Of a stretch of DNA of 36,593 nt, positions 6,477 to 15,717 are shown piece after piece. The translations under genes and the position numbers were made by a program. The stretch lies in contig JAZRAG010000079.1 of NCBI GenBank assembly GCA_045634445.1, positions 1-36,593 on the forward strand, written 5' to 3'. The stretch is from Spyradenecus sp045634445. GTDB lineage: Bacteria; Verrucomicrobiota; Kiritimatiellia; RFP12; DVOR01. The first letter of the stretch is position 1. Each line of letters opens with the position of its first letter. Under the pieces are notes generated by a model, which did no database searches, was not told where the DNA came from, and saw only the letters and a program-made list of their open reading frames with translations.

Positions 6477-7781
6477 ATGAAAGAAGTCGGCGTTGGTATT
6501 GTTGGATTTGGTACGGTTGGTGCGGGTGTTGCGGAAGGCCTTTTGTCGGGCATGGCTTTGATTTCTCGTCGTTGTGGCGTGAATGTGGCTTTGCGTGGAA
6601 TTGCGGATTTGGATATTACAACGGATCGTGGGGTGGTCGTGCCTCAGGATTTGTTGTCTACGGATGCTTTGGCACTTGCTGTGCGCGAAGACATTGATAT
6701 CGTGGTCGAATTGATCGGTGGCACTGGGATTGCTTACACGGTGGTGAAGACTGCGCTTGAAAATGGCAAGTCTGTGGTGACCGCAAACAAGAAGCTTTTG
6801 GCAGAGAAGGGCGCAGAGCTCTTCGCTTTGGCTCGTGAAAAGCATGTGGATCTTTACTTTGGCGCAAGCGTGGGCGGCGGTATTCCGATTATTCGTTCGC
6901 TGCGCGATGGCTTGGTGGGTAATGATATCAATGCTGCGTACGGTATTTTGAATGGCACGTGTAACTACATTCTCACGCGTATGGCTCGTGAGGGTGCAGA
7001 TTTTGACGTGGTGCTTGCAGATGCTCAGCGTTTGGGTTATGCAGAAGCTAATCCTTCGTTGGATATCGATGGTTTTGATACGGCGCACAAGATTTGCATT
7101 TTGGCTTCGTTGTCTTACGGCGTGAGCGTGCCGCTTGACAAGGTGCAGGTGGAAGGTATCCGTGGCTTGGATTTGGCAGATGTGAAGTATGCTGACGAAT
7201 TGGGCTATGTGATTAAGCTTTTGGCTGTGTGCAAGGCTCATGAAGGCAAGCTTGAAGTGCGCGTGAACCCGACGTTGGTGCCGAAGACGCACATGCTCGC
7301 TTCTGTGAGCGATGTGTTTAACGCCGTTTTGGTGGATGGTTCGATGACGGGTGACACGCTTTACTATGGCCGTGGCGCTGGTCGTGCAGCCACCGCAAGT
7401 GCGGTGATTTCCGATATTGTCTCGGTGGCACGTCATGTGGCTTCTGGTGTGCCGCGCAATGCTGAACCGTTGCCCGTGATTTCAGAAAGCGAACTTGAAC
7501 TTTTGCCCGCTGAAGCGTGCACGAGCCGTTATTATGTGCGCTTGATGGTGAAGGATGATTGCGGCATGGTGGGGCGTTTCGCAACGATTCTTGGAAATCA
7601 TGGCGTGAGCATCTTTGCCGCTAGCCAGCATGAACCGACTGAAGCACAGCGCACGGAAGGTTATGTGCCGGTGGTGATTTTGACGCAGCCAGCGCATGCA
7701 GGTGACTTGAATGCTGCTTTGACTGAAATTTATGAAGCAGGTATTGTGCAGGCAATGCCGCGTAGCCTCTGCATTTTCTAA
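6477..7781 (+). CDS. hom: Homoserine dehydrogenase
   Basis: 434 aa. Reduces aspartate semialdehyde to homoserine with NAD(P)H, the branch step to threonine and methionine, in the cytoplasm. N-terminal Rossmann motif GFGTVG (residues 10-15), TANKKLLAE, the signature GGGIPIIRSLRDGL and ILNGTCNYIL of the substrate-binding domain, and a C-terminal ACT domain (about residues 350-425, RLMVKDDCGMVGRFATIL) that in this family mediates threonine feedback inhibition. Full length for the ACT-containing class. It precedes lysC by 67 bp on the same strand, so pathway genes are grouped; no terminator is visible between them. Confidence 0.96.
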   Translation: MKEVGVGIVGFGTVGAGVAEGLLSGMALISRRCGVNVALRGIADLDITTDRGVVVPQDLLSTDALALAVREDIDIVVELIGGTGIAYTVVKTALENGKSVVTANKKLLAEKGAELFALAREKHVDLYFGASVGGGIPIIRSLRDGLVGNDINAAYGILNGTCNYILTRMAREGADFDVVLADAQRLGYAEANPSLDIDGFDTAHKICILASLSYGVSVPLDKVQVEGIRGLDLADVKYADELGYVIKLLAVCKAHEGKLEVRVNPTLVPKTHMLASVSDVFNAVLVDGSMTGDTLYYGRGAGRAATASAVISDIVSVARHVASGVPRNAEPLPVISESELELLPAEACTSRYYVRLMVKDDCGMVGRFATILGNHGVSIFAASQHEPTEAQRTEGYVPVVILTQPAHAGDLNAALTEIYEAGIVQAMPRSLCIF

Positions 7782-7848
7782 GGTGTGCAAGGCGCGAGTT
7801 TAAAAGGTTTTTAAAAAAGATCGTTCTCAATTAAGGAACATAAGACAA

Positions 7849-9210
7849 ATGAAAGTTTGTAAGTTTGGCGGTTCTTCCGTAGCAGATGATATTCAGATTC
7901 AGAAGATTTTTGACATTGTTTCTGCGGATCCTGAGCGTAAGATTGTAGTCGTTTCTGCACCAGGTAAGCGTAATAAGGCAGATACGAAGGTAACGGACTT
8001 GCTCATTGAGTGCGCAGGTTGCTGCATGAATGACCGCGACCACACAGAAGTGTTGGACGCGATTGTGGAACGTTATGCAGTGATTCAGCGTGGCTTTGGC
8101 TTGGATCAGGATGTCATTGATGAAATTCGCGCCGACTTAGAAGGTCGCATCGCGAATCGCAATCCCTCTAATCCTGCAGGCTTTATGGACGCCATGAAGG
8201 CCGCAGGTGAAGACAACTCTGCACGTATCGTGGCAGCAGTCTTCCGTAAGAAGGGTGTGGCTGCTGAATATGTGAGCCCCAAGGCTGCAGGCCTTTTGAT
8301 GTCGGATGACTTCGGCAATGCACAGGTTTTGCCTGAATCGTATGAATTACTCGCGCAGTCTTTGAGCAATCGCAACTACATTCAGATTTTCCCTGGCTTC
8401 TTTGGTTACACCCGCGCTGGCGAAGTCGCAACCTTCCCGCGTGGCGGCTCTGATATCACGGGTTCGATTTTGGCTGCAGCAGTGAAGGCTTCGGTGTATG
8501 AAAACTTCACCGACGTGGACGCTGTCTATCCTGTGGATCCGCGCTTGGTGCCTGAAGTCTCCGTTGGCATTCCTGAAATGACCTATCGTGAAATGCGCGA
8601 ATTGTCCTACGCAGGCTTTGGCGTCTTCCAGGATGAGGCCATCATTCCGGCAGTGCGCGCTGCAATTCCGATTAACATTCGTAATACCAACCGTCCTGAA
8701 GCCCCTGGTACGATGGTGGTGCATCACCGCCGCGCACGTCAGGGTTCGGTCGTGGGTATTGCCTCCTCGACGGGCTTCTGCACGCTTTACATCGATAAGT
8801 ACATGATGAACCGTGAAGTGGGCTTCGGTCGTAAGTTGTTGCAGATTCTTGAAGAAGAAGGCATCTCTTACGAACACATGCCCTCTGGCATCGACAACGT
8901 ATCGGTCGTCTTCCGCGAAGAAGGCTTCACGCAGGAAGTGGAAGGTCGCGTCCGCGATCACATTATGCGTGATCTTCAGCCTGATAACTTGCAGATTGAA
9001 CGCGGCACCGCTTTGATTATGATCGTGGGCGAAGGCCTCTACTACACGCCTGGTATGGCAGCACACGCTACGCTTGCACTCTTCCGCGAAGGTATCTCTA
9101 TCGATATGATGAATCAGGGCTCCTCTGAAATCTCAATGATGTTCGGCGTTCAGAGCTCCCAGCGTGAAAAGGCAGTGAAGGCACTTTATCACGCATTCTT
9201 TAAGGGATAA
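7849..9210 (+). CDS. lysC: Aspartate kinase (B. subtilis YclM/ThrD type)
   Basis: 453 aa. Phosphorylates aspartate, first step to lysine/diaminopimelate, threonine and methionine. KFGGSS at residues 5-10 is the nucleotide/substrate signature; VVSAPGKRNKADTKVTDLL, SGEDN-like AGEDNSARIVA, FPRGGSDITGSILA and TDVDAVYPVDPR follow. Two C-terminal ACT domains (about residues 300-453, containing NREVGFGRKLLQILEE and QGSSEISMMFGV) provide end-product control. The whole sequence follows the Bacillus YclM class rather than E. coli LysC. TAAGGA at 7832-7837 is the SD. A terminator follows, so hom-lysC is a unit. lysA, the last step of the lysine branch, lies far away in the window in a cell-division operon. 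Confidence 0.95.
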   Translation: MKVCKFGGSSVADDIQIQKIFDIVSADPERKIVVVSAPGKRNKADTKVTDLLIECAGCCMNDRDHTEVLDAIVERYAVIQRGFGLDQDVIDEIRADLEGRIANRNPSNPAGFMDAMKAAGEDNSARIVAAVFRKKGVAAEYVSPKAAGLLMSDDFGNAQVLPESYELLAQSLSNRNYIQIFPGFFGYTRAGEVATFPRGGSDITGSILAAAVKASVYENFTDVDAVYPVDPRLVPEVSVGIPEMTYREMRELSYAGFGVFQDEAIIPAVRAAIPINIRNTNRPEAPGTMVVHHRRARQGSVVGIASSTGFCTLYIDKYMMNREVGFGRKLLQILEEEGISYEHMPSGIDNVSVVFREEGFTQEVEGRVRDHIMRDLQPDNLQIERGTALIMIVGEGLYYTPGMAAHATLALFREGISIDMMNQGSSEISMMFGVQSSQREKAVKALYHAFFKG

Positions 9211-9233
9211 GTGACGCACTTCGCTTGCAAAAC

Positions 9234-9269
9234 GGGGGGCGTCTCTCGCAGAGGGACGTCCTTCTTTTT
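9234..9269 (+). terminator. Rho-independent terminator after lysC
   Basis: GGGGCGTCT pairs with GGACGTCCT (several G-U pairs) around CTCGCAGAG, followed by TCTTTTT. Ends the hom-lysC transcript. Confidence 0.75.
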
Positions 9270-9303
9270 GAAAGTATCAGTGAATGGCGTCGTATTTAAA
9301 ATA

Positions 9304-9323
9304 ACTGATATTTGTGAATCAGT
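9304..9323 (+). promoter_or_regulatory. Small dyad upstream of ymdB
   Basis: ACTGAT (9304-9309) and ATCAGT (9318-9323) form a perfect inverted repeat 17 bp before the ymdB start; a further ATCAGTGAA word sits at 9277-9285. It could be an operator or a leader hairpin. No clear -35/-10 pair could be assigned here. Confidence 0.35.
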
Positions 9324-9340
9324 AGTAGATGGGGATTGAG

Positions 9341-10120
9341 ATGAAGATTCTTTTAGTTGGTGATATTGTAGGATCGCCTGGGCGTGCAGTCTTTAAGCGT
9401 GTGGCGAAGCAGTTGCTTGAAAGCGGTGAAGTGCATGCCATTATTGCAAACGCAGAAAATGCGGCCGCGGGAAGCGGAATCACGCTCCCTGTCGCAAACG
9501 AACTCTTTGAAGCTGGCGCGACATTGATGACGTTAGGCGATCATACGTGGGGACAGCGTGGCTTTGATGCGCAGATTGGTTGTGACAAGCGTATTGTGCG
9601 CCCTGCAAACTTCCCTGAACAAGTACCTGGCGCGACGTTTGCGATTGCAGAAACAGCTTTGGGGCCAATTGCGATCGTGTCGGTTTTAGGTCAAGTCTTC
9701 ATGACGCAGTGCGACAATCCTTTCCGTGCAGTGGATCGGGTTCTTTCAAAGATTCCAGCGACAGTGCCTGTCTTTGTGGATGTTCACGCAGAAGCTACGA
9801 GTGAAAAGATCGCGATGGGCTATTGGTTAGATGGCCGTGTTTCTTGCGTATTTGGCACGCATACGCATGTTCAGACAAGCGATGCGACACTCCTTGCGAA
9901 AGGCACGGCCTACATTACAGACGTGGGGATGACAGGGCCTTTGCACTCGGTGATTGGTCGTCAGATTGAGCCTGTACTCAAGAAGTTTACGACAGGTATT
10001 CCTGCGCGTTTTGAAGTTGCTTCTGGCGCAACAAAGCTTGAGGGTGCGATTGTGGATTTACCACGAGGCGAACGATTCCCCACTTCTATCACTGCTGTGC
10101 GCTATATCTTCAATGACTAA
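9341..10120 (+). CDS. ymdB: YmdB-family metallophosphoesterase
   Basis: 259 aa from ATG 9341. Family members are dinuclear-metal 2',3'-cyclic nucleotide phosphodiesterases affecting RNA turnover and biofilm/sporulation decisions in Bacillus. The metal-binding set is visible: GDIVGSPGR (Asp near residue 8), NAENAA, GDHTWG, FVDVHAEATSEK, GTHTHVQT, and the ending TAYITDVGMTGP. The family normally begins MKILLVGD, so I take ATG 9341 with GGGGATTGAG as ribosome binding site rather than the in-frame ATG four codons upstream (9329). The last codons overlap the start of the helicase gene (ATGACTAA, 10113-10120), so the two are translationally coupled. Confidence 0.92.
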   Translation: MKILLVGDIVGSPGRAVFKRVAKQLLESGEVHAIIANAENAAAGSGITLPVANELFEAGATLMTLGDHTWGQRGFDAQIGCDKRIVRPANFPEQVPGATFAIAETALGPIAIVSVLGQVFMTQCDNPFRAVDRVLSKIPATVPVFVDVHAEATSEKIAMGYWLDGRVSCVFGTHTHVQTSDATLLAKGTAYITDVGMTGPLHSVIGRQIEPVLKKFTTGIPARFEVASGATKLEGAIVDLPRGERFPTSITAVRYIFND

Positions 10121-12560
10121 GTCGTTGCCAATGTGGGCATTACAAGTAATGATGGCCTGCGCGAGAAACGCAGACCATAAAGCGTTTGTCTCAGAAATTG
10201 AGGCAGCGATGAATGCCCATTTGTTCTTGAACGATGCAGATGATGCATGGTATACCCACTTCCCGCAGTATTCACGTGTTCATTCAAGAGAATTGACCTT
10301 GCCCACATCATGGGAGGAACTTTCAGAAGAAGAGGTGCAGTCAATCTTTGCGGCGAATGGAAATGGACTCGCGCGGATTTTTAAATCCTACGAACCGCGC
10401 GCAGGACAGGCGGCGATGGCGCTTGAAGTGACGCGTGCGTTAAATGAGCGTCGTCATCTATTGGCAGAAGCAGGAACAGGCGTTGGTAAGAGTTTGGCAT
10501 ACTTAGTGCCGTGTGCGCTTTGGGCCATGCGGAATAACTTGCCAATTGTGATTTCAACGAATACGCGTAACTTGCAGTCGCAATTGCTTGCGAAAGATTT
10601 GCCATTGGTTACGAGATGCCTTGCCGGCGGTCAGACGCAAGGTCGCGCATTGCATGCGGTTGTTCTGAAAGGGCGCGGCAACTACCTCTGTTTGAAGCAC
10701 TTTGGGGCATTTGTTGAAGGTGGTTTTGAAAAACTCTCTGAGCCAGAGTCGCTGTTGTTTGCCGACTTTGTTGCATGGGCGGCTCAGACGCCTGATGGCG
10801 ATATGGATAGTTTCCGCCCAAAGCATGCGCGTGGCGATATGGGTTTTATTCGCTCGTTTGGATGTCATTCAAGTTCTTGTACTGGGAAAACGTGTCGATT
10901 CTACAAGCGCTGCTTCTTACAACAAGCACGACAAGAGGCATTAGGCGCAGATCTTGTGATTGCGAACCATGCGCTTGTATTTGCAGAATTAGCAAGTCCT
11001 GGGAAGTTGTTGCCGCCGCATGCGCAGATTGTCTTTGATGAAGCGCATAACATTGAAGATGCGGCTACTTCCGCACTCTCAAATGAAATCTCGCCGATTA
11101 CGCTTTATGAGCTCTGCCAAAAACTTGCGCCAAGTAAGGGGCGTGAAGCAAGTAGCGTAGCGCAACAGATTCAACAAGACTTTATTGTGCCAGCGATAAA
11201 GAACGATTCCGAGCGTGCACGTATCACCGAGATGTTAAAAGGACTCCGTAAATGTGGCGTAACATTAGCAGATGGTGGTAAAGCACTCTTTCGTAAATTG
11301 GCGCAATTCTTTGCGCAAACGCCTGAAAGTACGATTCGTTATCGCTCAATTCCAGATGAAACGTTGCCAACGTTACCAAGCGGACAACCGCAATTTCGGA
11401 GAGAGGTCTCCTTTGGGAATGGCGCTTTTCGAAGTGCAGAAACCTTTGTGCCAGAGGCCGAGGTGAGCGAATGTTGGGATTGTGTATCCAAGGCGTTAGG
11501 TGATGCGCGGATTATGTTGGAGCGCTTTTTAGGCGAAATTGCACGCTATGTTCCACCAGAAGGGGATGACAACCCCTATGAAGATGTGTTGGTGGCGATT
11601 AAGGCTACGCGCGATACTTTGGATGGCGTTGGAAACGTTTTAGATGGTTTGTTACGTGGTGATGACCCTGGACTTGTGTATTGGATGACGCGACTGTCGC
11701 CAGAAGAACATGCCGTGGTGCTTTCTGCAGCGCCATTAGAGGTGGCAGTTCAGCTGAACCGACTTCTGTATGATCACAAAGAGTCTGTCATTTTCTCTTC
11801 TGCAACGCTTCGGACACGGAGTGATTTTGGACACGTGCGTCATCGATTAGGCTTGGAGATGATTCAAGACCAACAGCGGATTCGCGAATTCGTGGCAGAA
11901 AGTCCATTTGATTATCCTGCGCAATGTTGCGTCGCAGTGCCTGACTATTTGCCAGAGATTTCACAAACCGAACTTTACAATCTCGAACTTTCACGTTTGA
12001 TGTATCAGCTTTTTACAACTGCGAATGGGCGTAGTTTGGCGTTGTTTACCTCGTATGAGATGATGAAAGCCTGCGCTGAAAAATTGGGCCCACATTTGGA
12101 AGCGCGTGGTATTGCATTATTAACGCAGTCAACTTCGTTGAGTCGTGATGCAATGACAGAGGCATTTCGAGAACAGAAACGCCCAACGGTGCTCTTTGGA
12201 ACGCAAAGCTTCTGGGAAGGTGTAGACGTTATTGGGGATGCATTAAGTTGCGTAGTGATTGCACGCTTACCATTTGAAACGGTAGGGGATCCGCTCTTCA
12301 AGGCGCGTTGTGAACAAATTGAACGAAGCGGACACTCCTCGTTCGCAGAGTTGTCAGTACCGCAAGCCGTGATTAAATTTAGGCAAGGATTCGGTCGTCT
12401 CATTCGTAGCCGCGCAGATAAAGGGATGGTGGTGATTGCAGACACGCGCATTTTACGAAAGAGTTATGGAACGATCTTTTCTAAAGCATTGCCTGTTAAC
12501 GTAGAGCCTTTCAAAACGCGTCAACATTTAGTCGCACGATTACGCCAAGTTTTAGCGTAA
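10113..12560 (+). CDS. dinG: DinG/XPD-family Fe-S DNA helicase
   Basis: 815 aa, superfamily 2, ATP-dependent 5'-3' DNA helicase probably acting on R-loops, forks or recombination intermediates. Walker A AGTGVGKS near residue 120, DEAH box (FDEAHNIEDAA) near 308, and four cysteines C193, C256, C261, C267 whose CX4CX5C spacing equals that of the E. coli DinG 4Fe-4S ligands. Motifs V/VI are at the end (GTQSFWEGVDVIG, QGFGRLIRSRADKG). About 100 residues before the helicase core are unrecognised and there is no DEDD exonuclease domain as in Bacillus DinG. Start chosen as ATG 10113, overlapping the ymdB stop by eight bases; the frame is open further upstream only inside ymdB. A weak AT-rich dyad at 12590-12612 follows; no strong terminator. 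Confidence 0.92.
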   Translation: MTKSLPMWALQVMMACARNADHKAFVSEIEAAMNAHLFLNDADDAWYTHFPQYSRVHSRELTLPTSWEELSEEEVQSIFAANGNGLARIFKSYEPRAGQAAMALEVTRALNERRHLLAEAGTGVGKSLAYLVPCALWAMRNNLPIVISTNTRNLQSQLLAKDLPLVTRCLAGGQTQGRALHAVVLKGRGNYLCLKHFGAFVEGGFEKLSEPESLLFADFVAWAAQTPDGDMDSFRPKHARGDMGFIRSFGCHSSSCTGKTCRFYKRCFLQQARQEALGADLVIANHALVFAELASPGKLLPPHAQIVFDEAHNIEDAATSALSNEISPITLYELCQKLAPSKGREASSVAQQIQQDFIVPAIKNDSERARITEMLKGLRKCGVTLADGGKALFRKLAQFFAQTPESTIRYRSIPDETLPTLPSGQPQFRREVSFGNGAFRSAETFVPEAEVSECWDCVSKALGDARIMLERFLGEIARYVPPEGDDNPYEDVLVAIKATRDTLDGVGNVLDGLLRGDDPGLVYWMTRLSPEEHAVVLSAAPLEVAVQLNRLLYDHKESVIFSSATLRTRSDFGHVRHRLGLEMIQDQQRIREFVAESPFDYPAQCCVAVPDYLPEISQTELYNLELSRLMYQLFTTANGRSLALFTSYEMMKACAEKLGPHLEARGIALLTQSTSLSRDAMTEAFREQKRPTVLFGTQSFWEGVDVIGDALSCVVIARLPFETVGDPLFKARCEQIERSGHSSFAELSVPQAVIKFRQGFGRLIRSRADKGMVVIADTRILRKSYGTIFSKALPVNVEPFKTRQHLVARLRQVLA

Positions 12561-12634
12561 ATGAGACATTGAAAAGCGGTTATGTTTGATTGTGTTTTTG
12601 TTTCTATAAAAACATCGTCTAAAGTGCTAAATCG

Positions 12635-12664
12635 TTCGCAATAATCGTATTTCTATGGTATACT
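12635..12664 (+). promoter_or_regulatory. Promoter of the CDF gene, giving a near-leaderless mRNA
   Basis: TTCGCA (12635-12640), 18-bp spacer, extended -10 TGG-TATACT (TATACT at 12659-12664). Predicted start near 12671 leaves about seven bases before the ATG at 12678, and no SD is present. Confidence 0.65.
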
Positions 12665-12677
12665 TTCCCTAAGTCGT

Positions 12678-13595
12678 ATGGGTCAGCAAAAGTATAGTGC
12701 AGCAGAGCGGATATCACAAGCGAATCGCGTAACGTGGTTCTCGGTTGTGGTGAATACGATTTTGACGATCTTAAAACTCGTTGTTGGCCTCTGTGGACAC
12801 TCAGCTGCACTTGTAGCAGATGCATTGCATTCTGCGTCTGACTTTGCAACAGACTTCGCTGTATTAATTGGGATGAAGGTCGCAGGGCGTCCTCAAGACT
12901 TGGATCATCCTTACGGTCATGGCAAATATGAGACGCTCGCAGCGGTAATTGTGGGTGTTTCACTTGCTGCAGTGGGGATTGCGATTGCATTTCATGCTGG
13001 GCACACGCTATTTTTTGCTTGGTGGGAACGCATTTATCCCGACCGTCCATCGTTCTTTGCGCTGGGTGCTGCATGCGTTTCAATTGTCGTGAAAGAGGCG
13101 CTTTATCAATGGACGGCACGCGTTGCGCGTGCAACGCAAAATGATGCACTCCTTGCGAATGCGTGGCATCATCGGAGTGATGCGCTTTCGTCAATTGGTA
13201 CTGCGATAGGTGCAGGTGTTGCGGCATTATTTGGCGGTGCATGGGTTTTGTTAGATGCAGTTGCTGCTGCTCTTGTGGGCATAATCTTGTTGAAAGTTTC
13301 ATGGGAGATTATAAAAGACTCCCTTGATAAGTTGATGGAACAAGGGATGACCGTGGAAGAGCATCAATGTATTTATAATGCCGTTCATGCGGTCGCAGGG
13401 ATTTCAGAACCGCATCACCTTCGTTCACGCCGCGTTGGAACAGTGGCTGTGATTGAGTTACATTTTCGCGTGAATCCAGAGATGACCGTGCGCGAAAGTC
13501 ATGACTTGGCGTCACAAGTTGAGCAAAATTTACGGGCCTCTTTTGGAGAGGATGCAATTGTTACAATGCACGTTGAGCCCTTGAAGAACCGATAG
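12678..13595 (+). CDS. Cation diffusion facilitator (metal efflux)
   Basis: 305 aa inner-membrane antiporter of the CDF family, exporting divalent metal (Zn, Fe, Mn or Co; specificity not readable) in exchange for protons. Transmembrane segments are visible at about residues 17-37, 86-105, 125-145 and 160-205. Metal-site HSASDFATD (HxxxD) in helix 2 and HHRSDALSS (HxxxD) in helix 5, the DHPYGHGKYE loop, and a C-terminal cytoplasmic domain of about 85 residues (EGMTVEE to VEPLK) with a His-containing sensor region (EPHHLRSRRVG). The gene has its own promoter and practically no leader. No metal regulator gene is adjacent. Confidence 0.92.
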   Translation: MGQQKYSAAERISQANRVTWFSVVVNTILTILKLVVGLCGHSAALVADALHSASDFATDFAVLIGMKVAGRPQDLDHPYGHGKYETLAAVIVGVSLAAVGIAIAFHAGHTLFFAWWERIYPDRPSFFALGAACVSIVVKEALYQWTARVARATQNDALLANAWHHRSDALSSIGTAIGAGVAALFGGAWVLLDAVAAALVGIILLKVSWEIIKDSLDKLMEQGMTVEEHQCIYNAVHAVAGISEPHHLRSRRVGTVAVIELHFRVNPEMTVRESHDLASQVEQNLRASFGEDAIVTMHVEPLKNR

Positions 13596-13640
13596 TGGCA
13601 CAATGCAAAGGACTATTTGGATAGAATAAGGAACACTTAT

Positions 13641-15143
13641 ATGAAGAAGTTGTTTGGGATTTTGGTGTTAATTACCCTCTGTTGTGCGCCCGTTGCTCAG
13701 GCGGGTTGGTTTGGCGAAAGTGAAGAAGAGAAAGAAGCACGCATCGCTAAGCATGTGGCAGATGTATTGCGTGAGCCGAATCGAGTCATTGCAAATGCGC
13801 AGGAAGCCGTTGAATACGGTGATATTGAAGAAGGGATTCGTCTTTTCCGAAAAGCGCATGCAATGATTGAGCAGATTGAGGTGACGGAAGATACCTCTGG
13901 AAGCGCGTTTGCAACATTGCGTTTAAGGAAGTTTCACTGCGTGTCGATGTTGGATGCGTTGGCTTTGAAGCAGGCAGAGGTGATGGATGTGCGTCAAGCT
14001 GTGACGGATACCTCTGATTTGGCAAAGCGTCTCGCACAAGAGCGTAAAGAATTGGCCGAACAATCCAAGGCGGAAGCAAATCCGAATGATTTGCCGCGTC
14101 CGCCGACCTTGCGTGATCAGTTGGCGATTGAAGAAAGCAAGGTACTGGTCGCGCAAGACGCTGTGAATCGTTGCCGCACAAATGTAGAAGCTGCATTGTG
14201 TGAATTGGATGTGGTGAAGGAATCAATCGCAGAAACGGTAAAGGCGCATACGGTAGCGGACACGACCTACTTCATGGCGGAACAGCGCCTTCGTCAGGCA
14301 GAGGCAAATCCAAAAGATGCTAGCGTGGTAGATGCTTTGCGTGTTTCAATGGAGGCTGCTAAGCGTGATTTGGTGGCAAAGAAAACCGAAATGGCTGCCG
14401 CGAAGAAAAAGCAAGCTGCTATTGAAGCGCAATTAAAGGACGCGGAAGCAAAGTTGAAAGACGCGGAAGCAAAGTTGGAAGAAGCGCGTCGCCCTGTGGT
14501 CGTTTTGCGTAAGGCGATTACAGAGGAGATGGCAGTGGCGCGTAAACGTGCTGCAGAGGAGAAGGCTAAGGCAGATGCTGCGGCAGAGCGTTTGGCAGCG
14601 GACAACTTGAAACAACGCCAAGCAGAAGCAGCGGCAGCAACAAAGGCACGTGAACAACAGGCGAAGAATAGTGCAGATGCGAAAGCGTTACAGAAGGAAT
14701 TGGAAATCTGTGAAGAGCTTTGGCGCATGAAGCAGATTGAATCATTTGAACGTCGTGTCACGGCCGCTTTAGAGAAGTGGCCAGACTCATCGGATTTATT
14801 GGTGCAATTGGCTCGTTTGCGCCTTGTGCAAGGTCAAGAAGATGATGCGCTCGAGCTCGTCGCGATGACGACTGGTAAGGGTGAAGCGGGTAAAAAGGCA
14901 GCATACGTGGCTGCTGGTGCTTATATGGTTAAGCAAAAGCCGTTAGATGCGATGAAGGTGTTGGAACCAATTATGGAAGCGTATCCAAATGATCCAGATG
15001 TGTATTACAACATGGCGGTGGCATTGGTGCGTTTGCCTGAAATTGATCCTAAGCGTGAAATCGCAGCGAAGTATTACACGCGTAGTGTTGAATTAGGCGG
15101 TCGTCGTTCGTTCACGTTGGAACGTCGTTTGGATATGGAGTAA
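13641..15143 (+). CDS. Secreted coiled-coil protein with C-terminal TPR-like repeats
   Basis: 500 aa from ATG 13641, chosen because AAGGAA (13628-13633) lies seven bases before it and the protein then starts with a classical signal peptide (MKK, hydrophobic core, AQA-G cleavage near residue 22). Residues about 100-350 are Ala/Glu/Lys-rich heptads predicting long coiled coil, including a short tandem repeat (KDAEAKLKDAEAKLEEA, near 280). Residues about 360-500 read like tetratricopeptide repeats (SDLLVQLARLRLVQGQEDDALEL, DPDVYYNMAVALVRL). Likely a periplasmic scaffold or cell-envelope protein; no enzyme motif. First gene of a probable three-gene operon (3-bp and 16-bp gaps). Function unknown. 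Confidence 0.8.
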   Translation: MKKLFGILVLITLCCAPVAQAGWFGESEEEKEARIAKHVADVLREPNRVIANAQEAVEYGDIEEGIRLFRKAHAMIEQIEVTEDTSGSAFATLRLRKFHCVSMLDALALKQAEVMDVRQAVTDTSDLAKRLAQERKELAEQSKAEANPNDLPRPPTLRDQLAIEESKVLVAQDAVNRCRTNVEAALCELDVVKESIAETVKAHTVADTTYFMAEQRLRQAEANPKDASVVDALRVSMEAAKRDLVAKKTEMAAAKKKQAAIEAQLKDAEAKLKDAEAKLEEARRPVVVLRKAITEEMAVARKRAAEEKAKADAAAERLAADNLKQRQAEAAAATKAREQQAKNSADAKALQKELEICEELWRMKQIESFERRVTAALEKWPDSSDLLVQLARLRLVQGQEDDALELVAMTTGKGEAGKKAAYVAAGAYMVKQKPLDAMKVLEPIMEAYPNDPDVYYNMAVALVRLPEIDPKREIAAKYYTRSVELGGRRSFTLERRLDME

Positions 15144-15146
15144 GCG

Positions 15147-15701
15147 ATGCAAGACCCTATGACAGAAAAGACGCTTGCAACGCGTCGTGCATTTGAAGGT
15201 CGCGCGATTACGGTTGATATTTTGGATATCGAATTGCCTACGGGACGTAAGTCTATTCGTGAGGTGATGCGTCATCGTGGCGCAGTTTGCATTTTGGCAC
15301 AACGTCCAGACGGGAAGTTCGTCTTTGTTCGTCAGTATCGTAAGGCTGTTGAACGGACGCTTTTGGAGTGTGTGGCGGGTTGCATGGAAGAGGGTGAGCC
15401 TCCAGAAAGTGCGGCTTTGCGTGAAACGCGTGAAGAAACGGGCTATGAAGTGGATTCTTTGGTGGCGTTAGGTCATTCGCTTCCTGCGCCAGGGTATTGT
15501 GATGAAGTGCACTATCACTTTTATGCGCGCTTAAAGCCGTTAGCCGGTGAATTGCAATTAGATACTGATGAAAATCTCTATCCAGTGTTTCTCTCTGCAG
15601 AAGCATTAGATGCTGCGATTGACGATGGTACCATTGATGATGGTAAGTCAATCATCTTATGGGATTGTTATAAGCGCGCCGTGAAGCGTGGCGAATTGTA
15701 A
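15147..15701 (+). CDS. Nudix hydrolase, ADP-ribose pyrophosphatase type
   Basis: 184 aa. Complete Nudix box GX5EX7REUXEEXGU (GCMEEGEPPESAALRETREE then TGYE, about residues 79-102), which binds the catalytic Mg2+. The preceding VFVRQYRKAVERTLLECVAG and following LPAPGYCDEVHYHFYA are typical of the ADP-ribose/sugar-nucleotide subgroup (NudF-like), so it probably hydrolyses ADP-ribose to AMP and ribose 5-phosphate. Start ATG 15147 is preceded by GGAG (15137-15140), which overlaps the end of the coiled-coil gene; an ATG four codons later is less well placed. Confidence 0.9.
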   Translation: MQDPMTEKTLATRRAFEGRAITVDILDIELPTGRKSIREVMRHRGAVCILAQRPDGKFVFVRQYRKAVERTLLECVAGCMEEGEPPESAALRETREETGYEVDSLVALGHSLPAPGYCDEVHYHFYARLKPLAGELQLDTDENLYPVFLSAEALDAAIDDGTIDDGKSIILWDCYKRAVKRGEL

Positions 15702-15717
15702 GTAGGTAGAGTTCACT

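Noticed and set aside
6360..7436. 358-codon open frame antisense to hom
   Set aside because: His/Arg/Thr-rich complement of hom codons, with no start signal; it also runs through the hom promoter.
7782..7848. Lysine riboswitch or threonine attenuator before lysC
   Set aside because: Only 67 bp, too short for an L-box, and no Thr/Lys-rich leader peptide or terminator stem.
13641..13710. Lipoprotein signal in the coiled-coil protein (LITLCC)
   Set aside because: The residue before either Cys is not Gly/Ala/Ser; a normal signal-peptidase I site AQA-G follows.
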